A DNA stretch of 64,000 nucleotides. Origin: Streptomyces sp. NRRL F-6676 (GTDB lineage: Bacteria; Actinomycetota; Actinomycetes; Streptomycetales; Streptomycetaceae). The notes beneath the pieces were generated by a model, which did not search any database, was not told the DNA's origin, and saw nothing but the letters and a program-made list of their open reading frames with translations. The stretch covers positions 1 through 64,000 of the forward strand of contig NZ_KL647083.1 of the NCBI RefSeq assembly GCF_000725625.1, read 5' to 3'. This document shows, one piece after another, positions 8,481 through 17,577 of this stretch. The translations under genes were made by a program, and so were the position numbers. How positions within the stretch are numbered: the stretch's first letter is position 1; each line of letters begins with the position of its first letter.

Positions 8481-9574
8481 AGCCCGGCGGCCAGGATGGT
8501 GCGTGCCGCGTTCACGTCGCGGTCATGCACGGTGCCGCACTCGCACGTCCACTCACGGACGTTCAGCGGCAGCTTCGCCGCGACCGTGCCGCAGTTCCCA
8601 CACAGCTTCGAGCTGGGGAACCAGCGGTCGATCACCACGAGTTCACGCCCGTACCACACACACTTGTACTCCAGCATGGAGCGCAGCTTGGCCCACGAGG
8701 CATCGGAGATGGCGCGTGCGAGACGGCCGTTCTTCAGCAGGTTGCGGACGGTGAGGTCCTCGATCACGACCGTTTGGTTCTCACGGACGAGCCGAGTCGA
8801 CAGCTTGTGCAGGAAGTCGCGGCGCCGGTCGGCGATCCGCGCATGCACGCGGGCGACCTTGTGGCGGGCCTTGTCCCGGTTCGCCGAGCCCCTCGCCTTC
8901 CGCGACAGTTCCCGCTGGGCGCGGGCCAGCCGAGCGCGGTCACGCCGCTCGTGCTTCGGGTTGGCGACCTTCTCCCCGGTGGACAGGGTCACCAAAGAGG
9001 TGATGCCCGCATCGATGCCGACCGCGTCCGTGGTGGCAGGAGCCGAGAGGATCGTGTCCTCGCACAGCAGAGACACGAACCAGCGCCCCGCCGCGTCCCG
9101 GGACACCGTCACCGTCGTCGGCTCCGCGCCCTCGGGCAGCGGACGCGACCAGCGGATGTCCAACGGCTCCGACATCTTCGCCAGAGTCAGTTTCCCCTCA
9201 CGCCACTTGAAGGCACTACGGGTGTACTCCGCCGAAGCACGGGACTTCTTCCGGCTCTTGTAGCGGGGATATTTGGCCCGCTTGGCGAAGAAGTTCCCGA
9301 ACGCCGTCTGAAGATGCCGCAGCGCCTGCTGAAGCGGCACGGAGGACACCTCCGTCAGGAAGGCCAGCTCCTCCGTCTTCTTCCACTCCGTCAGCGCGGC
9401 CGACGACTCCACATAGGAGACACGGCGCTGCTCGCCGTACCAGGCCCGCGTGCGCTCCTCCAGCGCCTTGTTGTAGACGAGGCGGACGCAGCCGAACGTG
9501 CGCGACAGCTCTGCCGCCTGCTCGTCCGTGGGGTAACAGCGGTACTTGAACGCCCGCTTGACCTGCCGCATCAC
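8366..9574 (-). CDS. tnpB: TnpB RNA-guided nuclease (IS605 OrfB)
   Basis: A 402-residue protein with the N-terminal OrfB helix-turn-helix (KRAFKYRCYPTDEQAAEL), a split RuvC nuclease (D in AVGIDAGITSL, E in VVIEDLTVRNL, D in HDRDVNAA) and a zinc ribbon (CGNCG, then CECG). All catalytic residues are present and the length is standard, so it looks active. TnpB proteins are RNA-guided DNA nucleases that use a transcript from the element's 3' end and act to keep the element at its donor site. No TnpA transposase accompanies it, so it would need one in trans. The start at 9574 has no strong Shine-Dalgarno; nearby ATG codons are alternatives. Confidence 0.92.
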   Translation of the reverse strand: MMRQVKRAFKYRCYPTDEQAAELSRTFGCVRLVYNKALEERTRAWYGEQRRVSYVESSAALTEWKKTEELAFLTEVSSVPLQQALRHLQTAFGNFFAKRAKYPRYKSRKKSRASAEYTRSAFKWREGKLTLAKMSEPLDIRWSRPLPEGAEPTTVTVSRDAAGRWFVSLLCEDTILSAPATTDAVGIDAGITSLVTLSTGEKVANPKHERRDRARLARAQRELSRKARGSANRDKARHKVARVHARIADRRRDFLHKLSTRLVRENQTVVIEDLTVRNLLKNGRLARAISDASWAKLRSMLEYKCVWYGRELVVIDRWFPSSKLCGNCGTVAAKLPLNVREWTCECGTVHDRDVNAARTILAAGLAASACGDGVRPQRESSRTGRSSVKQEPQRATAGIPRF

Positions 9575-9759
9575 ATCTCACACCCAATCAGGTCCCGTGT
9601 AAGCGACGGATGTCAGCCGGCCGATGGTGGACGCCGGTCCACCCTGACGGCGAACCGGCCTTCCCTGCCCCGCTCCGCACGAGCTTCGATTGCTCCCCCG
9701 CAAGCGGGAGACACCCCACCCCGGCCCGAAGGCCGGGACGTCCACGAAGGAGAGCCCCG

Positions 9760-11172
9760 ATGACCGAGACATCCTCCACCGGCATCCGCCGGACCCCTCA
9801 CAGACGCCGGCCCCTGCGGCGCGCGCTCGTCGCCGTCATCGGCACCCTGGGCCTGGCCGCCGCCGCGGCGACCGCCACCACCGGCTCCGCCAGCGCCTCG
9901 GCGCCCACTCCCCCGGCGGGCTGGTCCCAGGTCTTCCTGGACGACTTCAACGGTGCCGCGGGCACCGGGGTCGACACCAACAACTGGCAGTACGACACGG
10001 GCACGTCGTACCCCGGCGGCGCCGCCAACTGGGGCACGGGCGAGGTCGAGACGATGACCTCCAGCACCAGCAACGTCGCGCTCGACGGGGCCGGCAATCT
10101 TCAGATCACCCCGCGCCGCGATGCCTCCGGGCACTGGACCTCCGGCCGCATCGAGACCCGCCGCACCGACTTCCAGCCGCCGTCCGGCGGGAAGCTGCGG
10201 GTGCAGGCCCGCATCCAGCTGCCCAACGTCACCGGCGCGGCGGCCAAGGGCTACTGGCCGGCGTTCTGGACGCTGGGCGCCCCGTTCCGCGGCAACTACC
10301 AGAACTGGCCGGCCGTCGGCGAGCTGGACATCATGGAGAACGTCCAGGGGCTCAACACCGACTGGGCGACGATGCACTGCGGTGTCAACCCGGACGGGCC
10401 CTGCAAGGAGACGAACGGCATCGGCGGTACGGCCTCCTGCACGAGTACGACCTGTCAGGCCGGGTTCCACACCTACGCGATGGAGTGGGACAGGTCGACG
10501 AGCCCCGAGGAGGTGCGGTTCTACCTCGACGGGGTCAACTTCCACACCGTGCGCGCCAATCAGGTCGACGCGACGACGTGGGCGAACGCCACGAACCACG
10601 GCTACTTCGTGATTCTCAACGTCGCGATGGGCGGCGGGTTCCCGGGCGCCTTCGGCGGCGGTCCGGACGCCGGCACGGAGCCGGGGCACCCGATGACCGT
10701 GGACTACGTACAGGTGCTGTCCTCGGGCGGTGGGAGCGGTACCACCCCGCAGCCGGGGAACCGGGACGCCTACAGCGCGATCCAGGCGGAGTCGTTCGAC
10801 AGCCAGTCCGGGACGTTCACGGAGTCCACGTCCGACAGCGGCGGCGGCCAGAACATCGGCGCGGTCGCGAACGGGGACTGGGCGCTGTACAAGGGCGTCG
10901 ACTTCGGGTCCACCGCGGCGCACCAGTTCAACGCGCGGGTCGCCAGCGGGGCGGGGAGCGGGGTGAGCGGTCTGGTCGAAGTACGGCTGGACAGCCGCAG
11001 CGCCACGCCGATCGGGAGTTTCGCGCTGGCGAACACCGGGGGCTGGCAGAGCTGGCGGACGGTGCCGGCGAACATCTCCGGGGTGACGGGGACCCATGAC
11101 GTCTACCTGACCTTCACCAGCGGCCAGCCGTCCGACTTCGTCAACGTCAACTGGTTCAGCTTCGGCCACTGA
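9760..11172 (+). CDS. Secreted GH16 beta-glucanase with C-terminal CBM6
   Basis: A 470-residue secreted enzyme. Residues 1-47 form a long signal peptide (RRR-rich n-region, hydrophobic core, cleavage near SASA-SAP). The GH16 catalytic domain carries the active-site motif GELDIMENV, with E188 the nucleophile, D190 and E193 the acid/base. A glycine-serine linker (GGGSGTTPQPG) leads to a CBM6/35-type module (about 345-470: IQAESFD, VANGDWALYKGVDFG). This layout fits endo-1,3-beta-glucanases that act on fungal or algal walls. The start at 9760 follows gaaggagag at good spacing. It lies directly downstream of the TnpB element, which probably cut it off from its own promoter and operator. Confidence 0.92.
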   Translation: MTETSSTGIRRTPHRRRPLRRALVAVIGTLGLAAAAATATTGSASASAPTPPAGWSQVFLDDFNGAAGTGVDTNNWQYDTGTSYPGGAANWGTGEVETMTSSTSNVALDGAGNLQITPRRDASGHWTSGRIETRRTDFQPPSGGKLRVQARIQLPNVTGAAAKGYWPAFWTLGAPFRGNYQNWPAVGELDIMENVQGLNTDWATMHCGVNPDGPCKETNGIGGTASCTSTTCQAGFHTYAMEWDRSTSPEEVRFYLDGVNFHTVRANQVDATTWANATNHGYFVILNVAMGGGFPGAFGGGPDAGTEPGHPMTVDYVQVLSSGGGSGTTPQPGNRDAYSAIQAESFDSQSGTFTESTSDSGGGQNIGAVANGDWALYKGVDFGSTAAHQFNARVASGAGSGVSGLVEVRLDSRSATPIGSFALANTGGWQSWRTVPANISGVTGTHDVYLTFTSGQPSDFVNVNWFSFGH

Positions 11173-11184
11173 GTTCCGGCCCCC

Positions 11185-11231
11185 GCCGCCCCTGCCCCGC
11201 CCCTTCGACCCGGGGGCGGGGCAGGGGCGGC
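11185..11231 (+). terminator. Strong terminator after the glucanase gene
   Basis: A perfect 19-bp inverted repeat (11185-11203 with 11213-11231), loop of 9, within 15 bases of the stop codon. It insulates the biosynthetic locus from the left flank. Confidence 0.9.
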
Positions 11232-11397
11232 GTTCCTCAGCGGACCGGCGACACCCCTGATCAGCCCCGCCCCGCACACCGTCAAGGCCGTCTGCGAGCG
11301 TCGGCGCTCCCTCGAGGTCTCTGGCCTGTCGGCAGGTCCCGGGCATACGATCCGTGCAGCAATCCGCCCGGACAGACAGTCGATCCGTGGCATCGGC

Positions 11398-11426
11398 GTC
11401 CAACCACACGGACTCCGCAGTTGAAC
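11398..11426. promoter_or_regulatory. Degenerate StrR-type site before the inosose synthase gene
   Basis: The right arm cagttgaac is a perfect match to the StrR consensus (GTTCRACTG-N11-CAGTYGAAC); the left arm gtccaacca matches 6 of 9. Total 15 of 18. It lies 130 bases before the first biosynthetic gene, within the 325-base gap at 11232-11555 that otherwise shows no gene. Confidence 0.55.
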
Positions 11427-11555
11427 GGCCCGGGCCGGCCCGGACGGCCGCCCGTCGACACGCACCCCGCCGTCGCCCCCGGGCACCTCGCCTTCCTCTC
11501 GCCTCCCGCGCACACGGAAACGCGCAACCATCCGCCTCACATCTCCCGAGGACAT

Positions 11556-12722
11556 ATGCTTGATGTGGCGAAAGATCAGGGAATCAGCTGCCGTGAACTC
11601 AGACTCGGCACCGCGCGCATGCCCTACTTCCATGGATTCGACTGCCGACAAGCCCTGAGCGACCTGCTCCGCCGGGAACTCGCCGAGTACTCGAACGCCC
11701 TCATGCTCGTCGACGCAGCCGTCGAACGTCATGCACGGGGAGTTCTCGAGGACCTGACGGCCGGCCGCGGACCGCGAGTCGTACCGCTGGTGCTGACGAC
11801 CGGCGAGGACGACAAGACGTTCTCCCGGGTCGGCGCTCTGCTGGAGCAGGCCGTCTCGGCCGGTGTGTCCCGCGATTCCGTGGTACTCGCCATGGGAGGC
11901 GGCGTACTCGGGAACATCGCCGGAATGGTCGCCGCTCTGCTCTATCGGGGCACCCCCTTGGTGCACCTGCCCACGACCCCCGTGGCGGCGTTCGACGCGG
12001 TGCTCTCCGCCAAGCAGGCCGTCAACCTCAGCCAGGGCAAGAACCTTTGCGGCACCTTCCTGCGGCCCTCCCTCGTCGCCTGTGACCTCGCCTGGCTGAC
12101 CACCGTCCCCGGCGAGCGGATGTTCACGGGCGCCGCGGAGATGGCCAAGAACGTACTGGCCGTCGCGCCTTCGGCCACCGGGTCCTTCCTCGGCGCACTC
12201 GACGCACTCGGCCCCCTCGGCGATCCGGACCGCGGTCTGCGTGCGCTGTTGGACATCGGGATCGACGCCAAGGAGCCCTACCTGGCCATGGACCCCAGGG
12301 AGAAGAACCAGGCACTCGTCTTCGAGTACGGCCACACGGTCGGCCACGCCCTGGAGTTCGCGTCACGGGGTGTCATGTCGCACGGTGAGGCGGTGGCCTG
12401 GGGCATGCTCGCCGCCGCGGACGTCGCCCGGGAGCTTCGCGGCCTGCCGGACGCGGCGTGGCGGCGCCACCATGAACTCGTGGCGGCTCTGGGCATGCGC
12501 CGTGACCGGCTTTCGGCGCTGCGCCCGGAAGCGGTCAAGGCCCTGCTGCGTACCGACAACAAGCGCGGCTACCTGCCGTGTCCGGACGACCACTCCCCCA
12601 TGGTCCTGCTCGAAGACCTCGGTCGTCCGGCCACCACCGGAAAGCGGCCTCTGACAGCGGTGCCCCACACCCTGCTCGACACCGTGGTGGACCGGCTTCT
12701 CACGGGTGGTGCCGATGACTGA
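11556..12722 (+). CDS. 2-deoxy-scyllo-inosose synthase
   Basis: A 388-residue member of the 3-dehydroquinate-synthase superfamily that should convert glucose 6-phosphate to 2-deoxy-scyllo-inosose using NAD+ and a metal. Motifs: NAD loop MGGGVLGNIAGMVAALLYRG (113-132), HLPTTPVAAFDAVLSAKQAVN (137-157), KNLCGTF (162-168), metal ligands E195, H260 and H276. The SAKQAVN and KN..GTF segments distinguish inosose synthases (BtrC, NeoC) from valiolone synthases and from DHQ synthase (SVGGKVGVN type). It is the first gene of the locus, and the aminotransferase that follows overlaps it by 8 bases. ATG at 11556 follows cgaggacat. The substrate assignment rests on motifs only. Confidence 0.85.
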   Translation: MLDVAKDQGISCRELRLGTARMPYFHGFDCRQALSDLLRRELAEYSNALMLVDAAVERHARGVLEDLTAGRGPRVVPLVLTTGEDDKTFSRVGALLEQAVSAGVSRDSVVLAMGGGVLGNIAGMVAALLYRGTPLVHLPTTPVAAFDAVLSAKQAVNLSQGKNLCGTFLRPSLVACDLAWLTTVPGERMFTGAAEMAKNVLAVAPSATGSFLGALDALGPLGDPDRGLRALLDIGIDAKEPYLAMDPREKNQALVFEYGHTVGHALEFASRGVMSHGEAVAWGMLAAADVARELRGLPDAAWRRHHELVAALGMRRDRLSALRPEAVKALLRTDNKRGYLPCPDDHSPMVLLEDLGRPATTGKRPLTAVPHTLLDTVVDRLLTGGADD

Positions 12723-13974
12723 TACGACGACCCCTCGTTCTCCGGCAGCCGATGCCTCCCCTCCCGGCCCGCCGTCGTGGCCCGAAGTGGCGCCCAACGC
12801 CTCTCGGTACCTCACCGAGGCCCTGTACAGCGGGAGATGGGCGATCAGCACTCCCTACAACGGGTCGGCGTTGTACGAACGGAGGTTCGCCGAGGAGTTC
12901 GCCAGGTATCTGGGGGCCAGACGGTGCGTACCCGTCGATCACGGCTCCAGCGCCCTGATCATCGCACTCGAGGCACTCGGGATCGAGCACGGCTCCGAGG
13001 TGATAGTCCCGGCCCTCACCTGGACGGCGACTGCCACGGCCGTCTTCCGTGCGGGCCTGGTGCCGGTCCTCGCGGACGTCGATCCGGCCACCGGCTGTCT
13101 GACGCCCGAGACCGTCGACGCCGCGAGGACCTCCTCGACCAGAGCGGTGATCGTGGTGCACTGGGCCTGTGTGATGGCCGACGTTCCCGCCATCGGTGCG
13201 GCAGTCGCCCCCCACGGGATCGCCATCGTCGAGGACGCCGCGCAAGCCCACGGCGCCGCCTGGGAGGGCCGGCGGGCGGGGACCCTCGGCGACTTCGGCT
13301 GCTTCAGCATGCAGCACGCCAAAGTGCTCACGTGCGGCGAGGGCGGGGCCCTCGTCACGGATCGTGTGGAGTTGGTCCAGCGCCTGGAGGAACTGCGGGC
13401 GGACTCACGGAGTCATCGTGCCCGCCCGCTCCCGGGACAGCTGGAACTGGCCGAGACGGCCTCGGTGATGGGCGCCAACTTCGGGATCGACGAGCTCAGC
13501 GCCGCGCTCCTCTGCGCTCAACTGGAGATTCTGCCCGAGCAGCACGCGCGGCGGAACGCCAACTACCACCTGCTGGAGCGGCTCCTGGAGGACATCGACG
13601 GCGTGTCGCCGCTCCGCCGCGACCCCCGGCAGGACGAACTGTCCCTGTACGAGGTGCCGCTGGTCTTCCACGACAGCGCGTGGCCGAACGCCAGGATCGC
13701 CGAGGAGATGAGCCGCGAGCTTGGTGTGCGCGTCTACACGCCACGCGAGCCACTGGACCGCAGCCCGCTGCTCCGCCCGGACAGCAAACCGGGACTGCGT
13801 CCGCTCGCCGAACGCTTCAACCGTCGCAACGCCGGACGTCGCTTCCCCGGTGCGGCCCACCTGTCGTCGTCCGCCGTTCTCCTTCATCACAGCGCGTTCC
13901 TCGGCGGGGAGGACAGCATGCACGCCCTCGGCGACGCCGTGCGCGCCCTGGCGGCACGCGTCCGCCGCACCTGA
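12715..13974 (+). CDS. L-glutamine:scyllo-inosose-type aminotransferase
   Basis: A 419-residue PLP enzyme of the DegT/DnrJ/EryC1/StrS fold. The stretch GCFSMQHAKVLTCGEGGA contains the PLP lysine K203 and closely matches the SMQ..K.LT.GEGG pattern of glutamine:2-deoxy-scyllo-inosose aminotransferases (BtrR, NeoB, StsC). D174 in VEDAAQAHGA binds the PLP ring nitrogen. It should aminate the product of the preceding enzyme to 2-deoxy-scyllo-inosamine and, as in butirosin and neomycin, could perform the second transamination to 2-deoxystreptamine. Starts at ATG 12715; the GTG at 12706 is an alternative. It ends 30 bases from the convergent condensation-protein gene. Confidence 0.87.
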   Translation: MTDTTTPRSPAADASPPGPPSWPEVAPNASRYLTEALYSGRWAISTPYNGSALYERRFAEEFARYLGARRCVPVDHGSSALIIALEALGIEHGSEVIVPALTWTATATAVFRAGLVPVLADVDPATGCLTPETVDAARTSSTRAVIVVHWACVMADVPAIGAAVAPHGIAIVEDAAQAHGAAWEGRRAGTLGDFGCFSMQHAKVLTCGEGGALVTDRVELVQRLEELRADSRSHRARPLPGQLELAETASVMGANFGIDELSAALLCAQLEILPEQHARRNANYHLLERLLEDIDGVSPLRRDPRQDELSLYEVPLVFHDSAWPNARIAEEMSRELGVRVYTPREPLDRSPLLRPDSKPGLRPLAERFNRRNAGRRFPGAAHLSSSAVLLHHSAFLGGEDSMHALGDAVRALAARVRRT

Positions 13975-14004
13975 CCGGCGCACGCCCACCGCCGGAAGGC
14001 GTGT

Positions 14005-15414
14005 TCACGGGCTCAGTGTGACCCGGCCCACCAGGCCGTCGGGCTCGTCGACGACGCTTCGTACGACGTGGACGTAGTCCGCCGCGAAGTGAGCCACCAT
14101 CCCGCCGTCGAAGAAGCGCGGGTCATAGGTGACATCGCCGCCTTCCCGGCGATTGTTCAGCGTGATCGATGGTGCCCCGCGTTTGGCCCAGAGCTCCAGG
14201 GCCCCGGGGACCGCCGTGGGAAGAACCGTCGCCGGCTCCCGCGGCTGCTCGTCGAGGGAGGGCGGCCGGCTGACGGTGAGACCACCGGTCCGGGTCGTCC
14301 GGGCGGAGGCCGGCGGCCCCGCCTGGAACCAGGAGTGGAAGAGATGGAGAAACGGCCAGGGACGTTCCGCCACGAATCCGGGGTGCACCTCGCGGGCGAC
14401 GCGTCTGAAGGACCACTCCCGGGAAGTCGCTCGCTCCAGGCGGCGGTGCGTCTCCCCGACGGCCTCCCGCAGCGAGGTTCGCGGGTGAGCGGCCGACATG
14501 ACGTACACGTTCGTGGTGAACTGCCCGACCAGTCGCGCGTACCCCCTGGCCCTCCTGCCGAGGGTGACCGTTCCGAACCGCAGTCCGTCCAGCCCCGTCC
14601 GCTGCCGCAGACAGATCTGGTAGGCGGAGAAGAGCAGCACGAACGGAGTGGTCCGCAGTTCCCTGGCCAGGGCGCGGACCTTCAGAGTCAGCTCAGGACC
14701 GAACGAGAACGGGCACCGCGCCTCGGCAGTCGGTTCGTCGCCCGGGCGCGCACGGACCGGAAAGAGCAGCGCCGGGCTCACCGGCCCCGAGTGCGGGAGC
14801 GGATCCTCACCCGGGGCCGCACTCTGTGCCCTCCGCTGGGCTTCGGCCACGTCCTGGAAGGTGATCCCGACCGGCTCCGGAACCGGGCCGTCGTCGCACC
14901 GCGCCGCGTACGCCGTCATGAGATCGTCGAAGAAGACGCCGAGGGACCAGCCGTCCGCGACGAGGTGACAGAGGCTCACGATCACCACGTGCCGACAGGA
15001 CGAGAGGCGTACCACGCATACCGACCAGAGCGGCGCCCTGAGCACGTCGTAACCCCGCTGCCATCCTGCCGCGACCAGGTCCCGCAGCCGTTCCGTCCGT
15101 GCCCTGTCCGGCCGCCCGGACAGGTCCACGAACGAGATGTCGGGCTCGGTCCCGCTCGTGATCCGTACGCCCGGATCACACGTGAGGTCGGTGAAGGCGA
15201 TGCGGAGGAAGTCGTGGCGCCGGGCGACGTCCGAGACGGCCCGGCACAGAGACTCCAGGTGCATCACTCCGTCCAGCTGTCTGTAATCACTCACATTGAA
15301 CGGAGCGCCTCCGGGGTCGCGCGGCGAGAAGTACTTCAGGAACTCCCACAGGGCCTCCTGGCTGGGCGCGAGCGGAAGCACGTCGTCCCCCTCCCGCGGA
15401 GGTGTGCCTTCCAT
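14005..15414 (-). CDS. Stand-alone NRPS condensation-domain protein 1
   Basis: A 469-residue free-standing condensation domain. LPLAPSQEALWEFLKY is core C1, and CHLVADG carries the catalytic H150 with D154 and G155 (canonical HHxxxDG; the first, less critical His is Cys). Such proteins join a carrier-bound acyl or aminoacyl group to an amine, either carrier-bound or free. A free aminocyclitol amine would be a sensible acceptor here. It is the last gene of the leftward operon from 24.3 kb and is a paralogue of the protein at 22901-24298 (same SLPLAP.QE.LWEF.KYF start). ATG at 15414 follows aggagacacacgt. Confidence 0.88.
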   Translation of the reverse strand: MEGTPPREGDDVLPLAPSQEALWEFLKYFSPRDPGGAPFNVSDYRQLDGVMHLESLCRAVSDVARRHDFLRIAFTDLTCDPGVRITSGTEPDISFVDLSGRPDRARTERLRDLVAAGWQRGYDVLRAPLWSVCVVRLSSCRHVVIVSLCHLVADGWSLGVFFDDLMTAYAARCDDGPVPEPVGITFQDVAEAQRRAQSAAPGEDPLPHSGPVSPALLFPVRARPGDEPTAEARCPFSFGPELTLKVRALARELRTTPFVLLFSAYQICLRQRTGLDGLRFGTVTLGRRARGYARLVGQFTTNVYVMSAAHPRTSLREAVGETHRRLERATSREWSFRRVAREVHPGFVAERPWPFLHLFHSWFQAGPPASARTTRTGGLTVSRPPSLDEQPREPATVLPTAVPGALELWAKRGAPSITLNNRREGGDVTYDPRFFDGGMVAHFAADYVHVVRSVVDEPDGLVGRVTLSP

Positions 15415-15433
15415 ACGTGTGTCTCCTGTCGGA

Positions 15434-16450
15434 TCAGTGCGGCGCGTCCTGCCCGACGAGCGCGGCGGTGGACGCCTGCGCGGACCGGTCGCGGCCTGCC
15501 GGCACATCCCAGTGCTCCTCGGCCCACGCGATGGTGCGCAGCAGTCCCCGGCGCAGACCGATGGTGGGGCGCCAGCCGAGTTCGCGTGTCGCCCGTGAGA
15601 TGTCCGGGCAGCGGACGCGCGGGTCGTCCTGCGGCAGCGGCACATGCCGGATCACCGAGTCGGACCCGGTCAGCGAACGGATCAGCTCGGCCAGGCCGAG
15701 CACGGTCTTCTCGCTGGGGTTTCCCAGGTTGACCGGGCCGAAGAGGTCGCTGCGGACCGCCCTCACCACACCGTCGACGAGGTCGTCGACGTAGCAGAAG
15801 GAACGGGTCTGGCTGCCGTCCCCGGCCACTGTCAGCGGGCGGCCGGTGACGGCCTGGTCGATGAAGTTGGGTACGGCGCGCCCGTCCTGACGTCGCATGC
15901 GCGGCCCGTAGGTGTTGAAGATGCGGACGATTCCCGCGTTGACCGCCAGTCTTTCGCGGTGCACCCATACGGTCGCCTCGGCGAAGCGCTTGGCCTCGTC
16001 GTAGCACGAACGCGGGCCCACGGGGTTCACGTTCCCCCAGTAGCTCTCCGTCTGGGGGTGCCTGTCGGGGTCGCCGTACACCTCCGAGGTCGAGGCCAGC
16101 AGGAAGCGGGCTCCGGTGGTGCGGGCGAGTTCGAGCGCGTGGAAGGTGCCGAGCGAACTGGCCCGCAGGGTCTCCACCGGGTGGGCCGCGTAGTCGGCCG
16201 GTGACGCCGGTGACGCGAAATGCAGGACGGCGTCCACCGGACCGCCGACCGTGAGCGGTTGGGACACGTCGGCCTCGACGAGGTCGAAGCCGCTGTCGTC
16301 CACACCTTCCAGGTTGGCCCGCGAGCCGGTCAGGAAGTTGTCGACACACGTGACGGACCATCCCTCGGCGAGGAATCTCTCGCACAGATGCGAGCCGAGG
16401 AAGCCGGCCCCGCCCAACACCACAACTCGTTTACGTGTCACAGTGATCAC
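15434..16450 (-). CDS. UDP-glucuronate decarboxylase (UDP-xylose synthase)
   Basis: A 338-residue extended SDR. The NAD loop is GGAGFLGS (13-20). The stretches HFASPASPADYAAHPVETL, TSEVYGDPDRHPQTESYWGN and VNPVGPRSCYDEAKRFAEA are the signature of UDP-xylose synthases, with the YxxxK catalytic pair inside SCYDEAK. The family converts UDP-glucuronate to UDP-xylose through a 4-keto intermediate. This supplies a pentose donor for the glycosyltransferases at 28276 or 30456. The usual DEGKR is DEAKR here, a small change. The GTG start at 16450 overlaps the end of the monooxygenase gene upstream, so the two are translationally coupled. Confidence 0.88.
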   Translation of the reverse strand: MITVTRKRVVVLGGAGFLGSHLCERFLAEGWSVTCVDNFLTGSRANLEGVDDSGFDLVEADVSQPLTVGGPVDAVLHFASPASPADYAAHPVETLRASSLGTFHALELARTTGARFLLASTSEVYGDPDRHPQTESYWGNVNPVGPRSCYDEAKRFAEATVWVHRERLAVNAGIVRIFNTYGPRMRRQDGRAVPNFIDQAVTGRPLTVAGDGSQTRSFCYVDDLVDGVVRAVRSDLFGPVNLGNPSEKTVLGLAELIRSLTGSDSVIRHVPLPQDDPRVRCPDISRATRELGWRPTIGLRRGLLRTIAWAEEHWDVPAGRDRSAQASTAALVGQDAPH

Positions 16451-17525
16451 TCCCTGTCTGCGTGTTCGATTCGTGAGTGGTCGCGGAGAACGGGGAGGCC
16501 GTCCGGCCGGTGCGCGTACGGCGCACCCGCGACAGCACCGCGACCGCGTGCTGGAAGTCCTCCTCCGTCGCGAGTGCGCCCAGCAACACGGTGCTCACGC
16601 CCGTCGCGACGTACCGTTCCAGGTAGTCGGCGACCCGCTGGTGACTCCCCACCAGCAGCGGCATGCTGTCCCGGTTCGCCCGGTAGGCACCGGTCCAGTA
16701 CACCTCGTCGTACGTGCCGTCCTCCGTGGCTGTCGCCAGGCGGGCCAGGCGCCGGCTCCAGTCGGACCGCGCATGCGTGCGCATGAGTGTCATGGCCCGT
16801 GACCGCCGGTCCTCGGGGTAACGGGCACGGGCCACGGCCCAGGCCTCCTCGTCCGTCGCGCGGGCGATCAGCCCCACCCGGATCGCCGGCCGCGCCCGCG
16901 CCGGGCCGCGCTCCGCGAGGGTCTCGGCGAAGCGCGCCACCGGCTCCGGATGCGTGACCGCGACGTCGGCCACCGCGGCCGCGGCCCGCACGCCGGCCGA
17001 GGAGGAGCCGGCGACGAAGACACGGGGGCGGTGCTCCGGCTCCAGGAACGAGTGTGTCCGCAGCGACGCGTACCGGTAGAACCGCCCGTCGTGGTCGAGC
17101 GCCTTGTCCGTGCTCAGCAGGGCCATCAGCACGTCGCAGAACTCCTCCGCGCGGGCGTAGCGTTCGTCGTGTCCGAGCCCTTCGCCGAGCTGGGCGAGAT
17201 CGGCCTCCGTGGCGCCGGTGATGAGGTTGATGTCCACCCGGCGCCGATGCAGCGTCGAGAGGGTGTGGATCAGCTTCGCCGCCGTGAAGGGCGGCAGGGA
17301 GTACGGCTGCACGGCCACCAGGGGGACGAGTCTTTCCGTACTGTGCAGGATCGCCGAGGCGACCGCCCAGGGGTCGGGCGAACGGTGGTTGTAGAACACC
17401 AGCAGCCCGTCCAGCCGGTGCTTCTCCGCCCGCCGCGCGAGACCGGCGATGTGTCCGAGCGAGTCGCCGGCGTCCGCGTGCGGCGCCTCCATCGTTCCGT
17501 ACACCTCGAGGGGTGGGAGTGTCAT
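16431..17525 (-). CDS. Luciferase-like FMN-dependent monooxygenase
   Basis: A 364-residue TIM-barrel flavin monooxygenase of the bacterial luciferase/SsuD type. Residues such as YNHRSPDPWAVAS, the core RRVDINLITGA (substrate/FMN loop), and PRVFVAGSSSAGVRAAAAVAD are typical. These enzymes need reduced FMN from a separate reductase, none of which is seen in the window. In butirosin biosynthesis BtrO, of this family, hydroxylates an ACP-bound gamma-aminobutyryl chain, so an acyl-ACP hydroxylation role is attractive here given the ACP and ATP-grasp genes. The start at ATG 17525 follows aaaagggg. The substrate is unknown. Confidence 0.85.
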   Translation of the reverse strand: MTLPPLEVYGTMEAPHADAGDSLGHIAGLARRAEKHRLDGLLVFYNHRSPDPWAVASAILHSTERLVPLVAVQPYSLPPFTAAKLIHTLSTLHRRRVDINLITGATEADLAQLGEGLGHDERYARAEEFCDVLMALLSTDKALDHDGRFYRYASLRTHSFLEPEHRPRVFVAGSSSAGVRAAAAVADVAVTHPEPVARFAETLAERGPARARPAIRVGLIARATDEEAWAVARARYPEDRRSRAMTLMRTHARSDWSRRLARLATATEDGTYDEVYWTGAYRANRDSMPLLVGSHQRVADYLERYVATGVSTVLLGALATEEDFQHAVAVLSRVRRTRTGRTASPFSATTHESNTQTGSDHCDT

Positions 17526-17577
17526 GGCAGCCCCTTTTCCTGATCGGCTTCGGTCGTGGCCGGGCGGTGTCCCGGCG

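Larger units (their letters stand above)
8340..9740 (-). mobile_element. IS605/IS1341-type TnpB-only element
   Basis: Contains one tnpB gene and no tnpA. At the 3' side, cccccgc (8359-8365) and gcgggggg-like gcggggg (8372-8378) form a hairpin that includes the tnpB stop codon. On the other side, a hairpin at about 9693-9710 (ctcccccgc aa gcgggag) and a second one at about 9719-9736 lie between tnpB and the glucanase gene. These subterminal hairpins are how IS200/IS605 elements mark their ends. Exact ends are uncertain by tens of bases; such elements make no target duplication. Confidence 0.65.

Noticed and set aside
11556..12722. Housekeeping 3-dehydroquinate synthase
   Set aside because: The NAD-loop and SAKQAVN segments follow inosose synthases, and the aminotransferase partner fits an aminocyclitol, not the shikimate pathway.
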